NCBI RefSeq assembly: GCF_000768315.1
Contig: NZ_AQQX01000003.1
Span: 620,001 to 684,000 of the forward strand
From: Pseudooceanicola atlanticus
GTDB lineage: Bacteria; Pseudomonadota; Alphaproteobacteria; Rhodobacterales; Rhodobacteraceae
Direction: 5' to 3'
DNA length: 64,000 bases
The translations under genes were made by a program, and so were the position numbers. Shown here in pieces: positions 42,321 to 51,019 of the stretch. How positions within the stretch are numbered: the stretch's first letter is position 1; every line of letters starts with the position of its first letter. Below the pieces are notes generated by a model. That model searched no databases. It was not told where the DNA came from and was given only the letters and a program-made list of their open reading frames with translations.

Positions 42321-43997
42321 TCAGCCGAAGAGTTTCTTCGCCTCGTCGGCGGTGTAGCGCCCCAAGCGCACATCCTCGGCCACGAGGGCCGGATCACGCT
42401 GCGTGGCCGGGCCGTAGCCGCCGCCGCCGGGCGTACGCACATGGACGCGGTCGCCGGCCTTCAGGGCGATGTCCTGCGCCTTGGACAGGTGCTCGGGCGT
42501 GGTGCTTTCGCCGTCGCGGGTGACCACGACGCGGTTCACCCCGCCATCGCCGCCGCCCAGCACGCCCTGGGGGCCGAACCGCCCGTGATCCATGACGAAA
42601 CTTGCCCGCGCCGTCCCCTTGAGCAGCTCCACCTCGTAATCTAGCCCGAAGCCGCCGCGATGCTCCCCCGCCCCGCCCGAGCCCTCGTGCAGGGCGTAGC
42701 GATGATAGAGGACGGGGAATTGCTGTTCCATGATCTCGACCGGCGGGGATTTGGAGATGCCGATGGTCGAACACCCGTTCGAGATGCCGTCGCCGCCCTC
42801 GTAGCCGCCATAGCCGCCGCCCGAGATCTGGTACATCACGTAGCTGCGCCCTTCCTCGGGCACCTCGCCCCCCAGGGCAAAGTTGCCCGACGTGCCCGCC
42901 GGGGCCGCGGTGACGATGTCGGGCAGCGGGTCGACAAGGGCGGCAAAGACCGCCTCGGCGATGCGCTGACTGACCTCTGCGGCGCAGCCCGAGACCGGGC
43001 GCGGATATTGCGCGTCGAGGAACGTGCCCTCGGGGCGAATGATGTTCAGCGGCTCGAAGGCGCCGGCGCTGATCGGAACGTCGGGAAAGATGTGGCGCAT
43101 CGCCAGGTAGACCGACGACAGCGTCGTCGCGAGGACGGAGTTCATCGGCCCGGCGCAGGGGGCCGATGAACCGGTGAAATCGAAGGTCAGGCTGTCGCCG
43201 TCGCTGGTCACCGCAAGGCGGATTTCCAGCGGTTCGTTGACCACCCCGTCACTGTCGATGAACGCCGTCGAGCTATAGGTGCCCGCCGGGATGCGCGCGA
43301 TATTGGCGCGCATCTGCTGGGCCGCGCGGTCGCGCAATTCGGTGATCGCGGCGCGCACCGTGTCGTCGCCGTAGCGATCCAGCAGCCGGGTCAGGCGCGC
43401 CTGGCCGACATACAGCGCGGCAGCCTGGGCCTTCACGTCGCCGATCCGCTGATCCGCCACGCGGATGTTGGAGCAGATGATGCCGTAGATCTCGGGATCG
43501 AGCGTGCCTTCCTTGAAGAGCCGCACGGGCGGCAGCCGCAGGCCCTCCTGTTCGACCGCCGTGGCAGAGGCCGAGAACCCGCCGGGCACCGCGCCGCCGG
43601 TATCGGGCCAGTGCCCGGTATTGGACAGCCAACAGAAGATTTCGCCGTTCCGGTAGACCGGCATCGCAAAGCGCACGTCCATCAGGTGGGTGCCACCCAG
43701 GTAGGGGTCGTTGACGATGTAGATGTCGCCTTCCCTGGGCGCGATGGCCCGGCCGTCGCGGATCATCTCGATCAGGGTGGCGGTGGAATATTGCATCGTG
43801 CCGACAAAGACCGGCAGGCCCATGGAGCCCTGGGCGATCAGGCTGCCATCCTCGGCCGAATAGATACCGTCCGAGCGGTCGTTCGCCTCTGCGATCACCG
43901 GAGAGAACGCAGCGCGGGAGAAGCTCAGGTCCATCTCGTCGCAGACCTGCTGAAGGCCGGACTGGATGACGGTCAGGGTGATCGGGTCGATACTCAT
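42321..43997 (-). CDS. Hydantoinase/oxoprolinase B subunit (HyuB)
   Basis: A 558-aa HyuB-family subunit starting MSIDPITLTVIQSGLQQVCDEMD, with NDPYLGGTHLMDV near residue 95 and the glycine-rich C-terminal GDRVHVRTPGGGGYG. With HyuA it forms an ATP-dependent cyclic-amide hydrolase, like 5-oxoprolinase, or an acetone-carboxylase-like enzyme. It follows hyuA in the operon after a 163-base gap that carries repeat copy 3. GGAGA precedes the ATG at 43997. Substrate is unknown; a ring lactam made by the pathway is a good candidate. Confidence 0.92.
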   Translation of the reverse strand: MSIDPITLTVIQSGLQQVCDEMDLSFSRAAFSPVIAEANDRSDGIYSAEDGSLIAQGSMGLPVFVGTMQYSTATLIEMIRDGRAIAPREGDIYIVNDPYLGGTHLMDVRFAMPVYRNGEIFCWLSNTGHWPDTGGAVPGGFSASATAVEQEGLRLPPVRLFKEGTLDPEIYGIICSNIRVADQRIGDVKAQAAALYVGQARLTRLLDRYGDDTVRAAITELRDRAAQQMRANIARIPAGTYSSTAFIDSDGVVNEPLEIRLAVTSDGDSLTFDFTGSSAPCAGPMNSVLATTLSSVYLAMRHIFPDVPISAGAFEPLNIIRPEGTFLDAQYPRPVSGCAAEVSQRIAEAVFAALVDPLPDIVTAAPAGTSGNFALGGEVPEEGRSYVMYQISGGGYGGYEGGDGISNGCSTIGISKSPPVEIMEQQFPVLYHRYALHEGSGGAGEHRGGFGLDYEVELLKGTARASFVMDHGRFGPQGVLGGGDGGVNRVVVTRDGESTTPEHLSKAQDIALKAGDRVHVRTPGGGGYGPATQRDPALVAEDVRLGRYTADEAKKLFG

Positions 43998-44080
43998 GTC
44001 AGCTCTCCTCGTCGGGTCTGTCCTGCGGCGCCGGACCGTTCCGGCGTGGCGCAACCCGCATCCCGGCCCGTCTTCCGATC

Positions 44081-44131
44081 TTCATCTTGCCAGAAATACT
44101 CCGCGGGGGTCCGGGGGCGCGAAGCCCCCGG
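44081..44131 (+). repeat. Bipartite intergenic repeat, copy 3 (core plus GGGGGC hairpin)
   Basis: Core ATCTTGCCAGAAATACTCC (44084-44102) is followed by hairpin CCGGGGGC-GCGAA-GCCCCCGG (44111-44131), the same order of core and hairpin as copy 1. It lies between hyuA and hyuB. Confidence 0.75.
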
Positions 44132-44160
44132 TGGCGGGACGCAAATCCTCTGTGCGCCGC

Positions 44161-46224
44161 TCATCCCCCTGACCCCACGGTCACGATGAGGTTGCCGTCG
44201 TGGTCCTGCACGGCGGTATCGCCCGGCTCCATCACCAGGGTGCAATCCATCTGTTCCACGATGGCCGGTCCGGTCAGGGTCGCGTCGGCGGGCAGGTGAT
44301 CGCGCCAGTAGACCGGCGTGTCGGTCCAGCCGTCGAACCAGACGGAGCGGGTGTCGGTGCGCGCCTCTTCCAGCGTGGCCTTGCGGGCCGACGCGTCGAT
44401 CAGCAGGGACAGGTCGACCTCGGGCCGGCGGCCGATGACGGAGGTGTTGACGTTGACGAGGGCAGCGCGGATTTCCGGAAGCTCCACCTGGAAGCGGCGG
44501 AAATAGGCGGCCTCGAACAGGCGCTGAAGCTCTTCGCGGCTGGGCGTCGCCGTGGGCAGCGGAACGCGCAGCAGGTGGGTCTGGCCGATGAACTGCATGT
44601 CGACGGAATGCGACACGTGCAGGTCCGCGATCTCGACCCGTTCGCGGTCGATCGCGGCGCGGCCGTCCTCGACCTGGCGGGTGAAGGCGGCGTGGACCTC
44701 GTCCATGTCGCACAGGTCGAGCGGCTGGTTCACCGTCTGCACGAAATCGTGGCGTAGGTCGGCGACGATACAGCCAAGCGCGTTGGTGATGCCGGGCCGC
44801 GCGGGCACCAGCACACGGGGCACGCCCAGTTCGCGCGCGATGGCGCAGGCATGCAGCGGACCAGCCCCCCCGAAGGCGAAGAGCGCGAAATCGCGCGGGT
44901 CCTCGCCCAGGGAGATCGACACCATCCGCACCGCGTCGGCCATCTTGGCTGTGGCGATGCGCAGCACGGCCGAGGCCGCCTCGACCGCGTCGATGCCCAG
45001 CGGATCGCCGATCTTCGCGGCGAAGGCATCTCGGATCGTGTCGAGCGACACGTCGCCCGAGATCGTGTTCAGCTTGCCCGGGTTCATCCGGCCCAGAAGC
45101 ATGTTGGCGTCGGAAATCGTCGGCTCCTCCCCGCCCTTGCCGTAGCAGATCGGCCCGGGGGTGGAGCCGGCGCTGTCCGGCCCGACCTGAAGCAGCCCCG
45201 CCGCATTGACCCGCGCGATCGACCCGCCCCCGGCGCCGACGGTGCGTACATCGACCATGGGGACGTGGATCGGCATGGCATATTCGATCTCGATCTCGTG
45301 GCTGACGGCCGGGTCGGCGCCGCGGATCATCGCCACGTCGGTCGAGGTGCCGCCCATGTCGTAGGTCAGCAGGTCGGGAATATGCGCGCGCCGCCCGGTA
45401 TAGGCGGCGGCCATGACCCCCGAGGCGGGGCCGGACATGACGGTCTTGGCGGCCTCTTCGGCGACGATCCGGGCAGAGACCATGCCGCCATTGCCGTTCA
45501 TCACCAGCAGGTCGCGGGCATAGCCGCGTTCGGACAGCCGGTCGGCCAGACGTTCCACGTAGCGGCGCAGCAGCGGCTGCACGCTGGCATTGACGGCAGC
45601 GGTCACGCCGCGTTCGAATTCGCGGCTTTCCGACAGCAGCGCATGGCCGAGGGTGATGTTGCCGTTGGGCCATTCCTCGCGGGCGATCTCTCCGGCGCGG
45701 GCCTCGTGGGCGGGGTTGGCATAGGCGTGCAGGAAGTGGATCACCAGCGCCTCGCAGCCCTCATCCGCCAGCTGGCGCAGGGCGGCGCGCAGGGCGTTCT
45801 CGTCCAGGGCCGTGTGCACGCTGCCATCGGCGAGCATGCGTTCGGGCACTTCGAGCCGCAGGTCGCGCGGGATCAGTGGGCGGAACTGACCCTTGAGGCC
45901 ATAGGCGTTCGGGCGGGTGCGGCGGCCAAGCTCCAGCACGTCGCGAAAGCCGCGCGTGGTGATCAGCCCGGTCTTGCAGAGCTGGCGTTCCAGCACCGCG
46001 TTGGTCGTGGTGGTGGTGCCATGCACGATCAGGTCGAGCGCGGCGGCGTCGACCTCGGCCGCGTCCAGTGCGGCCAGCACACCATGGGCCTGGTTGTCGA
46101 GCGTCGTGGGCACCTTGGCCAGCCGCACGCGGCCGGCGCGGCTGTCGTAATGCACGAGGTCGGTGAAGGTGCCGCCCACGTCGATCCCGGCGAAACTGCC
46201 GGTCAGCTCGGTCTGGTCTGTCAT
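44161..46224 (-). CDS. Hydantoinase/oxoprolinase A subunit (HyuA)
   Basis: A 687-aa HyuA-family subunit with the actin-like ATP motifs GIDVGGTFTDLVHYD at the N-terminus, HGTTTTTNAVLERQ near residue 60, DMGGTSTDVAMI near 285 and FALFAFGGAGPLHACAIARELG near 450. It cleaves or opens a cyclic amide using ATP. I chose the ATG at 46224 (MTDQTELTG); an ATG 21 bases upstream is possible. Upstream lies the molybdenum hydroxylase gene in the same direction, with a 67-base gap. Confidence 0.92.
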   Translation of the reverse strand: MTDQTELTGSFAGIDVGGTFTDLVHYDSRAGRVRLAKVPTTLDNQAHGVLAALDAAEVDAAALDLIVHGTTTTTNAVLERQLCKTGLITTRGFRDVLELGRRTRPNAYGLKGQFRPLIPRDLRLEVPERMLADGSVHTALDENALRAALRQLADEGCEALVIHFLHAYANPAHEARAGEIAREEWPNGNITLGHALLSESREFERGVTAAVNASVQPLLRRYVERLADRLSERGYARDLLVMNGNGGMVSARIVAEEAAKTVMSGPASGVMAAAYTGRRAHIPDLLTYDMGGTSTDVAMIRGADPAVSHEIEIEYAMPIHVPMVDVRTVGAGGGSIARVNAAGLLQVGPDSAGSTPGPICYGKGGEEPTISDANMLLGRMNPGKLNTISGDVSLDTIRDAFAAKIGDPLGIDAVEAASAVLRIATAKMADAVRMVSISLGEDPRDFALFAFGGAGPLHACAIARELGVPRVLVPARPGITNALGCIVADLRHDFVQTVNQPLDLCDMDEVHAAFTRQVEDGRAAIDRERVEIADLHVSHSVDMQFIGQTHLLRVPLPTATPSREELQRLFEAAYFRRFQVELPEIRAALVNVNTSVIGRRPEVDLSLLIDASARKATLEEARTDTRSVWFDGWTDTPVYWRDHLPADATLTGPAIVEQMDCTLVMEPGDTAVQDHDGNLIVTVGSGG

Positions 46225-46291
46225 TTGCTGGCCCTGTCCTGCCATGTCTTGCCCGGTCGTCCGGGATCCTGGTGTCGGTCTTGCTGCATGG

Positions 46292-49027
46292 TCACGCCGT
46301 TGCCTGGTCACGGGCCGCGAGGATCGCGGCGCGGACCCGGTCGGGCGTGGCCGGCAGGTGGTGGATGCGTGCGCCGCTGGCATGGGCGATGGCGTTCAGC
46401 ACAGCGGGCGCGGTCGGGATCAGGCAATGTTCGCCCAGCCCCTTGGCCCCGTAAGGCCCGTGGGCATCGCCGGATTCGATGATGATCGACTGCACCGGCG
46501 GCACGTCCCCGATGGTGGGGATCAGGTAGTCATGCAGGTTCTCGGTCCGGCCGGGCAGGAATTCCTCCATCAGCGCAAGGCCGAGGCCCTGGGCGATGCC
46601 GCCCTCGATCTGGCCTTCGACCAGCAGCGGGTTGATGGCGCGGCCCACGTCATGGGCGGCGGTGAAGTTCAGCAGCTTGACCGTGCCAAGCTCCATGTCG
46701 ACCTCAAGCTCGACCATCTGGGCGGCGGTGCCGAAGACGGCATAGGGTTCGCCCTGCCCGTTCTCGTCCAGCGGCAGGGTTGGCGGGTCGTAGCTTTCGA
46801 CCACTTCCAGCGCGTAGCCTTCGGCCTGCGGCAGGTCGATGCGGCGGGTCACGCCGTCCTCGGTCAGTTCCACGGCACCGTCGGCAAAGGCGATCACCGC
46901 GCCCTCGCCCACATTGCCGAGGCGGAGGATCTGGCTGCGCAGCGCCTCGCCCGCAAGGCGCGCGGCATTGCCGGTGATGAAGGTCTGGCGGCTGGCCGAT
47001 GTCTTGCCCGCGTCGGGGGTGACGTCGGTATCGGGGCCGATCAGCGTGACCTGCGAGACCGGGACGCCAAGCGCCTCGGCGAAGATCTGGGAGATCACGG
47101 TGTTGGACCCCTGGCCGATATCGATGGCGCCCTGGTGCAGGATCAGGTCCCCGGCCGGGGTCACGCCCGCGCGGATGGTCGAAGGGTTCGACATGGAGGT
47201 GTTGCCGCAGCCATACCAGCCGCCTGCCACGCCGACACCGCGTTTGCGGTCGGCATGGGTGGCGTTGAAGGCCTCGGCCTCGGCCAGGGCGCGATCCCAG
47301 GCGGGTTTCAGGGCGTCGAAACAGGCGTCGATGCCCATGCCGGTGTCAAAGACCTGGCCGGTGACGGTAGGGGCGCCATTGGTCAGACAGTTCATCCGGC
47401 GGAAGTCCAGCCGGTCCATCCCCAGCTTTTCCGCCAGCAGATCGTAGAGCTGTTCCTGCGCGACCGCCGATTGCGGTACGCCGAAGCCACGGAAGGCGCC
47501 CGAGGGGGCGGTGTTGGTGTGGATCCCGGCGGAATTGGCCTCGTAATTCGGGGTCAGGTAGGGGCCGGAGGCGTGGATCGGCACGCGGTTGGCCACGGTT
47601 GGGCCCCAGCTGGCATAGGCGCCGGTGTTGAAGGTGCCGTCGAAGCGGGCGGCGAGGATGCGGCCGGTTTCGTCGGTCCCGATCTCCATATGCACCTCGG
47701 AGGGGTGGCGCTTGGTCGAGGTCGCGATGCTTTCGGTGCGGGTATAGGCGATGCGGACCGGGCGGTTCAGCTTCCACGCCGCCAGCGCGACGAAGGGCTG
47801 TGCGGTCAGATCGAGCTTGGACCCGAAGCCGCCGCCGGTGGCGGTCGGCACGATGCGCACGGCCTCGGGCGGCAGGCCCAGGATCCCGGCCAGCCCGTCG
47901 CGGTTCATGAAGGGGGCCTGGGTGCAGCACTGCACCTCGATCCGGTCGCCGACGCGGCGGGCGGTGGCGGCCTCGGGTTCGATATAGGCGTGTTCGATGA
48001 AGCCGGTGGAGAAATCGCCCGACACCACATGCGCCGCTTGCGCCATCGCGCCCGCCGCGTCACCCCGCCGGACGAGGCCGCGGCACATCAGGTTGTCGGC
48101 GCGGGTCGGGTGCAGTTGCGCGGCCTGAGCGGCACCCTTGGGGGTCAGGTTGGCGGGGCGTTCCTCCCACGTGACGGGGAAGTCCGGCAGGGTGGCGAGG
48201 GCTTCGGCTCTGCCGACGATTGCCGCCACGGCTTCGCCCTTGAAGCGGGTTTCGCCTTCGGCAAAGACCGGCTGGTCCTCGAACCCGGGGATGGTGCCAA
48301 AGCAGTTCTCGCCGGGCACGTCGGCGGCGGTCAGGATCAGGTCCAGCCCGGCCGCATCGCGATAGGCGTCGAGATCGCCGAAGGTAAATCCCGCGCGGTG
48401 GAAGGGCGAGCGGATGACGCGCAGTGTCAGGGCATCGGCTGGGGCCACGTCATCGCCGAACAGCTCTGCCCCCGACACTTTGGGCCAGCCATCGAGCCGC
48501 GCGACCGGGGCACCGACCGCGCCATCCGCCGGCGCGTCATCCGTCGGGGCTGCGCCGCCCGCGTCCAGAACCGCCGCGATGATCTTGCGATAACCGGTGC
48601 AGCGGCAGAGCACACCGCCCAGCGCATCGGCAACCTTGTCTTCGGTCAGCACCTCGCCCGAGCGCAGGAGGGCTATGGCCGACACCATCATGCCCGGCGT
48701 GCAGATGCCGCATTGCGCGGCCTGGTGGCGCTGGAACGCCTGGGCGAGGCGCAGCGCATCTTCATCCGCGCCGACCAAGCCGGCCTGGGTTTCGACCTTG
48801 CGCCCCTCGGCCTGACCCGCAGCGGTGATGCAGGCGCAGACGGGTTCACCGTCCAGCAGCACGGTGCAGGCACCGCAATCGCCGGCATTGCAGCCGACCT
48901 TCACATCGCGCGCCCCGGCGGAATTGCGCAGCATGTCCGACAGGCGGGTCGTCGGCGCGGCGGCCAGAGACATGTCGGTGCCGTTCAGGGTGAAGGCGAT
49001 CTGGCCCTTGGGTTCATCCAGCGACAT
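46292..49027 (-). CDS. Molybdenum hydroxylase with fused [2Fe-2S] and Mo-binding subunits
   Basis: A 911-aa xanthine-oxidase-family enzyme with two normally separate subunits joined. The N-terminal Fe-S domain has ligands Cys46, Cys51, Cys54, Cys66 and Cys106, Cys109, Cys141, Cys143. The Mo domains then follow, with ATGGGFGSKLD, APSGAFRGFGVPQ and the catalytic Glu in GAKGLGEH near residue 860. It would hydroxylate an N-heterocycle with water, as nicotinate dehydrogenase does. The separate FAD subunit is encoded upstream and overlaps by 14 bases. The start at 49027 is the ATG before MSLDEPKGQ. Confidence 0.93.
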   Translation of the reverse strand: MSLDEPKGQIAFTLNGTDMSLAAAPTTRLSDMLRNSAGARDVKVGCNAGDCGACTVLLDGEPVCACITAAGQAEGRKVETQAGLVGADEDALRLAQAFQRHQAAQCGICTPGMMVSAIALLRSGEVLTEDKVADALGGVLCRCTGYRKIIAAVLDAGGAAPTDDAPADGAVGAPVARLDGWPKVSGAELFGDDVAPADALTLRVIRSPFHRAGFTFGDLDAYRDAAGLDLILTAADVPGENCFGTIPGFEDQPVFAEGETRFKGEAVAAIVGRAEALATLPDFPVTWEERPANLTPKGAAQAAQLHPTRADNLMCRGLVRRGDAAGAMAQAAHVVSGDFSTGFIEHAYIEPEAATARRVGDRIEVQCCTQAPFMNRDGLAGILGLPPEAVRIVPTATGGGFGSKLDLTAQPFVALAAWKLNRPVRIAYTRTESIATSTKRHPSEVHMEIGTDETGRILAARFDGTFNTGAYASWGPTVANRVPIHASGPYLTPNYEANSAGIHTNTAPSGAFRGFGVPQSAVAQEQLYDLLAEKLGMDRLDFRRMNCLTNGAPTVTGQVFDTGMGIDACFDALKPAWDRALAEAEAFNATHADRKRGVGVAGGWYGCGNTSMSNPSTIRAGVTPAGDLILHQGAIDIGQGSNTVISQIFAEALGVPVSQVTLIGPDTDVTPDAGKTSASRQTFITGNAARLAGEALRSQILRLGNVGEGAVIAFADGAVELTEDGVTRRIDLPQAEGYALEVVESYDPPTLPLDENGQGEPYAVFGTAAQMVELEVDMELGTVKLLNFTAAHDVGRAINPLLVEGQIEGGIAQGLGLALMEEFLPGRTENLHDYLIPTIGDVPPVQSIIIESGDAHGPYGAKGLGEHCLIPTAPAVLNAIAHASGARIHHLPATPDRVRAAILAARDQATA

Positions 49028-49853
49028 GCGGGGGCTCCATGGCTTGGTGGATCGTGCGGGTGACGAGGGTCCGAACCGCATCCTGGCGATAGCTGGCCGA
49101 GGCGCGGACATCGGTGATCGGGGTCAGGTCGGGCAGATCGGCGGCCTGGACCAGCCCGGCGACAGCAGCGGCATCGGCGCCGACCAGCGCCTCTTCCAGG
49201 GCGGTGGCGCGGAACGCGACCGGCGAACAGGCCCCGACCGAGATCGCCGCGCGGGAGATCACGCCGTCGTCGGATTTGATGACGGCGCTGACCATGGCGA
49301 TGGAAATGACGAGGTAGCGGCGCGAGCCGAGCTTGAGAAACGCGCCCTGCCCCGCCCGGTCGGGAATGAGAAGCGCGGTGATCATCTCTCCGGCCCCGAG
49401 GTCGACGGCGCGCGGGCCCTTGATGAAGTCCTGAAGCATGACGGCCCGGCGGCCTTCCGGGCCCATGATCTCGACCTGGGTGTCGAGCGCCATGAGCGTG
49501 GGCACGCCATCCGCCGCCGGCGAGGCATTGCAGATATTGCCCGCGAGAGTGCCGGTGTTCTGGATCTGGACCGAGCCGACCTCTCGCGCCGCGAGTTTCA
49601 GGCCGGTGAAGAGCTGCGGCAACTCGGCCCGGACGATATCGGTCCAGGTCGTGGCCGCACCAAGTCGCCAGATGCCATCGCGCAGAGAGATGTCGCGCAG
49701 CCCCTCGATCCCGGTGACGTCGATCATGCATTCGGGCGGCGTTGCATCGCGCAGGGCCGGATAGACGTCGGTGCCGCCGGCCAGAATCGTGCCGCCGCCT
49801 TCGGCCAGAAGCGCCAGGGCGGCATCAATCGATTCGGGGCGTTGCAGCGTCAT
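49014..49853 (-). CDS. FAD-binding subunit of the molybdenum hydroxylase (CoxM-like)
   Basis: A 279-aa FAD-binding domain protein with ILAGGTDVYPALR near residue 25, the second FAD loop TGTLAGNICNASPAADGVP near 110 and a C-terminal CO-dehydrogenase flavoprotein domain. It passes electrons from the Fe-S/Mo subunit to the acceptor. It is the first gene of the minus-strand operon: ATG at 49853 with GGAGAGG before it. An operator-like site lies 37-58 bases upstream. Confidence 0.93.
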   Translation of the reverse strand: MTLQRPESIDAALALLAEGGGTILAGGTDVYPALRDATPPECMIDVTGIEGLRDISLRDGIWRLGAATTWTDIVRAELPQLFTGLKLAAREVGSVQIQNTGTLAGNICNASPAADGVPTLMALDTQVEIMGPEGRRAVMLQDFIKGPRAVDLGAGEMITALLIPDRAGQGAFLKLGSRRYLVISIAMVSAVIKSDDGVISRAAISVGACSPVAFRATALEEALVGADAAAVAGLVQAADLPDLTPITDVRASASYRQDAVRTLVTRTIHQAMEPPHVAG

Positions 49854-49889
49854 ATGGGCCTCTCCGATGCGCCGGGACGGGCCCGGAGC

Positions 49890-49911
49890 TTCATTTGTGT
49901 GCAAACGATAT
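49890..49911 (-). promoter_or_regulatory. Operator-like site O1 before the molybdenum hydroxylase operon
   Basis: On the minus strand this reads ATCGTTTGCACACAAATGAA. It shares TCGTTTG-N3-AC-N-AATGAA with site O2 and is related to O3 and O4. It lies directly before the FAD-subunit start. Confidence 0.5.
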
Positions 49912-49990
49912 GAACGCAGCCTAGGGAGTTGCACGAAAAGTTGTCAATCGTCATGGCAGCGTTCCGGCCCCGCGAAGTGGAAAAAGCAGA

Positions 49991-50008
49991 ATTCGTTTGT
50001 GTACGAAT
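49991..50008 (+). promoter_or_regulatory. Operator-like palindrome O2 before the ferredoxin-NADP reductase gene
   Basis: ATTCGTTTGTGTACGAAT is an 18-bp palindrome with perfect 6-bp arms (ATTCGT/ACGAAT), 50 bases before the reductase start. Its reverse-strand counterpart occurs at 50937-50954 with 16 of 18 matches. Confidence 0.65.
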
Positions 50009-50057
50009 GAATATTGACGCAGCATCTGCCGTGAAATGTAGCACAAGGAGCACCGCG

Positions 50058-50885
50058 ATGACCGATCTTGCCGACGATCTGATCCTGGAAGGCGCCCCCG
50101 CCGGATTCGGCCTGCCCGCCGGCTGCCACGCCCTGACCGTCACGGAGGTGCAGCATTACACGGACCGCCTGTTCCGGTTCCGGGTGACGCGGCCCGCGAG
50201 CTTTCGGTTCCGGTCGGGCGAGTTTGTGATGATCGGGCTGCCCAACGCGGAACGGCCGGTGATGCGCGCCTATTCCATCGCCTCCCCCGCCTGGGACGAA
50301 ACGCTGGAATTCTACTCGATCAAGGTGGCGGAGGGGCCGCTGACCGAACACCTTCAGAAGATCCGAGTGGGCGACACGGTGCTGATGCGCAAGAAAGCGA
50401 CCGGCACGCTGGTCCTGGATGCGCTGAAACCGGGCAAGCGGCTTTGGATGCTGTCGACCGGAACCGGCATCGCGCCCTTCGCCTCGCTGATCCGCGACCC
50501 GGACACCTATGAGCGATTCGAACAGGTGATCCTGTGCCATGGCTGTCGCGAAGTTGCGGAACTGGCCTATGGTCAGGAGATCGTGGAGGCGACGAAAAAT
50601 GACCCGTTGGTGGGGGAATATGCGGCGGATCGCCTGCATCTGTATAATGCCACCACGCGCGAGGCCTATCCGGTACAGGGGCGCATCACCGACCTGATCA
50701 CGTCGGGCGCGGCCAGCAAGGCCTTGAACCTGCCGATGATTTCGCCAGCGGACGACCGTGTGATGATCTGCGGATCGATGGCGATGCTGAACGATTGCCG
50801 GGACATCTGTCTCAATTCCGGCCTTGAAGAAGGCGCCAACAACCGGCCTGCTGAATTCGTGGTCGAAAAAGCCTTCGTGGATTGA
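50058..50885 (+). CDS. Ferredoxin-NADP(H) reductase (Fpr-type)
   Basis: A 275-aa flavoprotein with the FAD motif RAYSIASPAW near residue 75 and the NADP motif STGTGIAPFASLIRD near 140, ending in VVEKAFVD, as in subclass IA bacterial ferredoxin reductases. It moves electrons between NADPH and ferredoxin or flavodoxin. Here it may feed the ring reductase encoded next and the Rieske oxygenase, neither of which has another reductase nearby. AAGGAG lies 7 bases before the ATG at 50058. Confidence 0.93.
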   Translation: MTDLADDLILEGAPAGFGLPAGCHALTVTEVQHYTDRLFRFRVTRPASFRFRSGEFVMIGLPNAERPVMRAYSIASPAWDETLEFYSIKVAEGPLTEHLQKIRVGDTVLMRKKATGTLVLDALKPGKRLWMLSTGTGIAPFASLIRDPDTYERFEQVILCHGCREVAELAYGQEIVEATKNDPLVGEYAADRLHLYNATTREAYPVQGRITDLITSGAASKALNLPMISPADDRVMICGSMAMLNDCRDICLNSGLEEGANNRPAEFVVEKAFVD

Positions 50886-50916
50886 GCCATGCGGATGCGC
50901 ACTTCAAAACTGTTGA

Positions 50917-50928
50917 CATACAAACGAT
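50917..50928 (-). promoter_or_regulatory. Operator-like half site O3
   Basis: The minus strand reads ATCGTTTGTATG, matching one arm of O2 and O4. It is 8 bases from O4 and may be a second, weaker binding unit. Confidence 0.4.
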
Positions 50929-50936
50929 CGCCGTGC

Positions 50937-50954
50937 GTTCGTATACAAACGAAT
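50937..50954 (-). promoter_or_regulatory. Operator-like palindrome O4 before the 6-hydroxynicotinate-reductase-like gene
   Basis: GTTCGTATACAAACGAAT, reverse ATTCGTTTGTATACGAAC, matches O2 at 16 of 18 positions. It lies about 65 bases before the GTG at 51020, in the 134-base gap after the reductase gene. Confidence 0.65.
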
Positions 50955-51019
50955 ATCCCCGCGATGCGGCCCGCCCCAGACCTAGCCCGACCCCCGGTTC
51001 AGACCCCGGAGCATGCCAA

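Noticed and set aside
46163-49063. A 966-codon open frame on the plus strand opposite the molybdenum hydroxylase
   Set aside because: It is the antisense shadow of a real gene with clear Fe-S and Mo motifs. High GC with strong third-position bias leaves such frames open.
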